A stretch of DNA of 5,024 nucleotides, taken from the NCBI GenBank assembly GCA_900544515.1, contig UQVI01000131.1, positions 1 through 5,024 of the forward strand. Direction: 5' to 3'. Positions 3,932 through 5,024 of the stretch are shown here, piece by piece. The position numbers and the translations under genes were made by a program. The DNA is from an uncultured Oscillospiraceae bacterium. Lineage in GTDB: Bacteria > Bacillota > Clostridia > Oscillospirales > Acutalibacteraceae. Positions within the stretch are counted from its first letter, which is position 1, and the number at the start of each line of letters is the position of its first letter. The notes beneath the pieces are model-generated. The model was given only the letters and a program-made list of their open reading frames with translations. It did not search any database and was not told the DNA's origin.

Positions 3932-4969
3932 TTATTTTTTCCATGCTTTGTAAGCCGCATCTGCTGCACGCTTTGAAGCTTTTTCAGCACTCCTTGCAGC
4001 ATCAGTTGCCTTATTTATTGAAGAATTAACTTGGTTAACTGCATTACTAACCGCACTGCTTGTTGCGTATGCATTTGCATGTATAGCTGATGTATTGCTG
4101 TTGATTGCACCAATCGTACCAATCTGCAATGCAATGTTAGCAACACTAAGAACATTGGCTAACTTCATCTGCTTCATCATTGCTTCCTGATTTATAATTT
4201 GCTGTTCACTCATACTCTGAATAGCACGCTGACTATTTAACATTTCTGATTTATATTGTGTATCATCAAAAAGCAATACAATTTCTTTGATTGTATCTGC
4301 TTTATAATTTTCGACAGCAGATAAGAAGAAATTAGCTGCTTCCAATGAATAATAATCTTTAGGATACCAAGAGCCTGATTGTGTATATAAGTCATTTTTC
4401 AATTTATCAAGTTCCTCAACAGTTTCATCATATTCTTGCTGAACCCTTGCATTGTATTCGGCTGTTCTTGCATTATCTTCAATAGTCTTTTCATTTTTTG
4501 CTTTAATTGCCTTGATAACTATATAAATTGTGGCAGCTATCATAAGTAAAGTTAAAATGATTGCAATTATGATTCGGCTTGCCAAAACCAGAAACAAACA
4601 GTAAACCATATACAAAACAATAGCAGCCAAACGAATTTTATTAAACATTTTCTTACTTGTTTTCTTTTGTTCTTTTTTATTTGGAATAAATATTAATGCA
4701 CCACAAACCAAAGCTATAAAAAAGTACACAGGTGAATGGTTAGCAATCGAAATAATGATATTATCAAATACAAAAACCACATATAAGCAAATTAAAGCAA
4801 TTTTCAATTTACTTTTTGTATCTGAAGTTGAAATTAATTCTTTTTCTTCACGGAAATTAGCTACAATTTCAATTTGTCTGTTGGTAACAGATAAAATTTG
4901 TTCGATTTGCGTTTTAACATATCGCAGACCGTTAAGCAGTTCATCTCTTGTTTTGATTTCTGTTTCCAT
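3932..4969 (-). CDS. Four-helix membrane protein with coiled-coil and Ala-rich tails, function unknown
   Basis: This 345-residue protein starts with a charged, coiled-coil-prone segment (about 5-46). Four hydrophobic helices follow at about 55-76, 79-96, 113-131 and 132-153. Lys-rich stretches at 98-112 and 153-161 suggest that N- and C-termini are cytoplasmic, with two short hairpins crossing the membrane. Residues 155-195 look coiled-coil. The segment WYPKDYYSLEAANFFLSAVE (201-220), then NYKADTIKEIVLLFDD (221-236), recalls an uncharacterised family of Clostridia membrane proteins with a PK-Y...ADT-KEA-NL pattern (memory only). Residues 247-275 are Gln/Met-rich and helical. The last 60 residues are Ala/Ser/Asn-rich and end in a Lys/Ala amphipathic helix. 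GGAGGA (4981-4986) lies 11 bases before the ATG. It is the first visible gene of the envelope operon. A scaffold or stress-response role is imaginable, but no function can be assigned. Confidence 0.88.
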   Translation of the reverse strand: METEIKTRDELLNGLRYVKTQIEQILSVTNRQIEIVANFREEKELISTSDTKSKLKIALICLYVVFVFDNIIISIANHSPVYFFIALVCGALIFIPNKKEQKKTSKKMFNKIRLAAIVLYMVYCLFLVLASRIIIAIILTLLMIAATIYIVIKAIKAKNEKTIEDNARTAEYNARVQQEYDETVEELDKLKNDLYTQSGSWYPKDYYSLEAANFFLSAVENYKADTIKEIVLLFDDTQYKSEMLNSQRAIQSMSEQQIINQEAMMKQMKLANVLSVANIALQIGTIGAINSNTSAIHANAYATSSAVSNAVNQVNSSINKATDAARSAEKASKRAADAAYKAWKK

Positions 4970-5024
4970 AAATTTGTATATCCTCCAAAAATTAATAGTA
5001 GCCTCAATAAATTGAGTTCATTGC
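4970..5024 (-). promoter_or_regulatory. 5' region of the envelope operon: GGAGGA binding site and short palindrome
   Basis: GGAGGA at 4981-4986 is the ribosome binding site of the membrane-protein gene. CTCAAT (5003-5008) and ATTGAG (5011-5016) form a 6-bp inverted repeat with a two-base centre, which could be a small operator or chance in AT-rich DNA. No promoter boxes are convincing within these 55 bases, so the promoter, or an upstream gene of the same operon, lies beyond the window. Confidence 0.5.

Noticed and set aside
3909..3944. Longer start (ATG at 3944) for the 239-residue lipoprotein
   Set aside because: It would add 12 charged residues before a standard signal peptide and overlap the upstream gene. 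The duplicated leader places the binding site for the ATG at 3906-3908.

Overview
The window looks like the end of an Illumina assembly contig from a low-GC Bacillota (Firmicutes), most likely a gut Clostridia of the Ruminococcus/Oscillospiraceae type. This rests on AT-rich DNA, strong AGGA/GGAGG ribosome binding sites, Thr-rich lipoproteins with short lipoboxes, and a Tn916/ICEBs1-like coupling ATPase. No rRNA, tRNA, CRISPR array or insertion sequence was seen. All six supported genes are on the minus strand, so they read from right to left.

Bases 1-49 are not biological. They are the tail of the Illumina P5 oligo, an 8-base i5 index, the Nextera read-1 sequence and the 19-base Tn5 mosaic end. 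The gene running into this end is therefore cut off, and its apparent last 11 residues are translated adapter.

Bases 50-1792 hold a small conjugation or mobilisation block, in transcription order: a 76-residue protein of unknown function, a 116-residue protein resembling the small DUF961/YdcP-type proteins that precede coupling ATPases, and an FtsK/SpoIIIE-type ATPase (Tn916 Orf21 / ICEBs1 YdcQ type). The genes overlap or nearly touch, so they form one operon. The relaxase expected next lies beyond the contig end.

Bases 1793-2262 are about 470 bases without a confident gene, but rich in structure. They hold a likely decayed or unusual small reading frame ending inside the next gene's ribosome binding site, two adjacent 12-bp perfect palindromes, a pair of competing hairpins, an imperfect tandem repeat, three copies of a 12-mer (two forming a 14-bp hairpin), and a strong bidirectional terminator.

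Bases 2263-4969 are a second operon, in transcription order: a 345-residue four-helix membrane protein with coiled-coil and Ala-rich tails, a 239-residue lipoprotein, and a 298-residue lipoprotein with a Thr-rich stalk and a Cys/His-rich C-terminal domain. The two lipoprotein genes share an identical 23-base upstream/start segment and a similar signal peptide, which suggests a duplicated export cassette. The function of this envelope operon is unknown. It could be cargo of the mobile element or adjacent chromosome; the window does not decide this.
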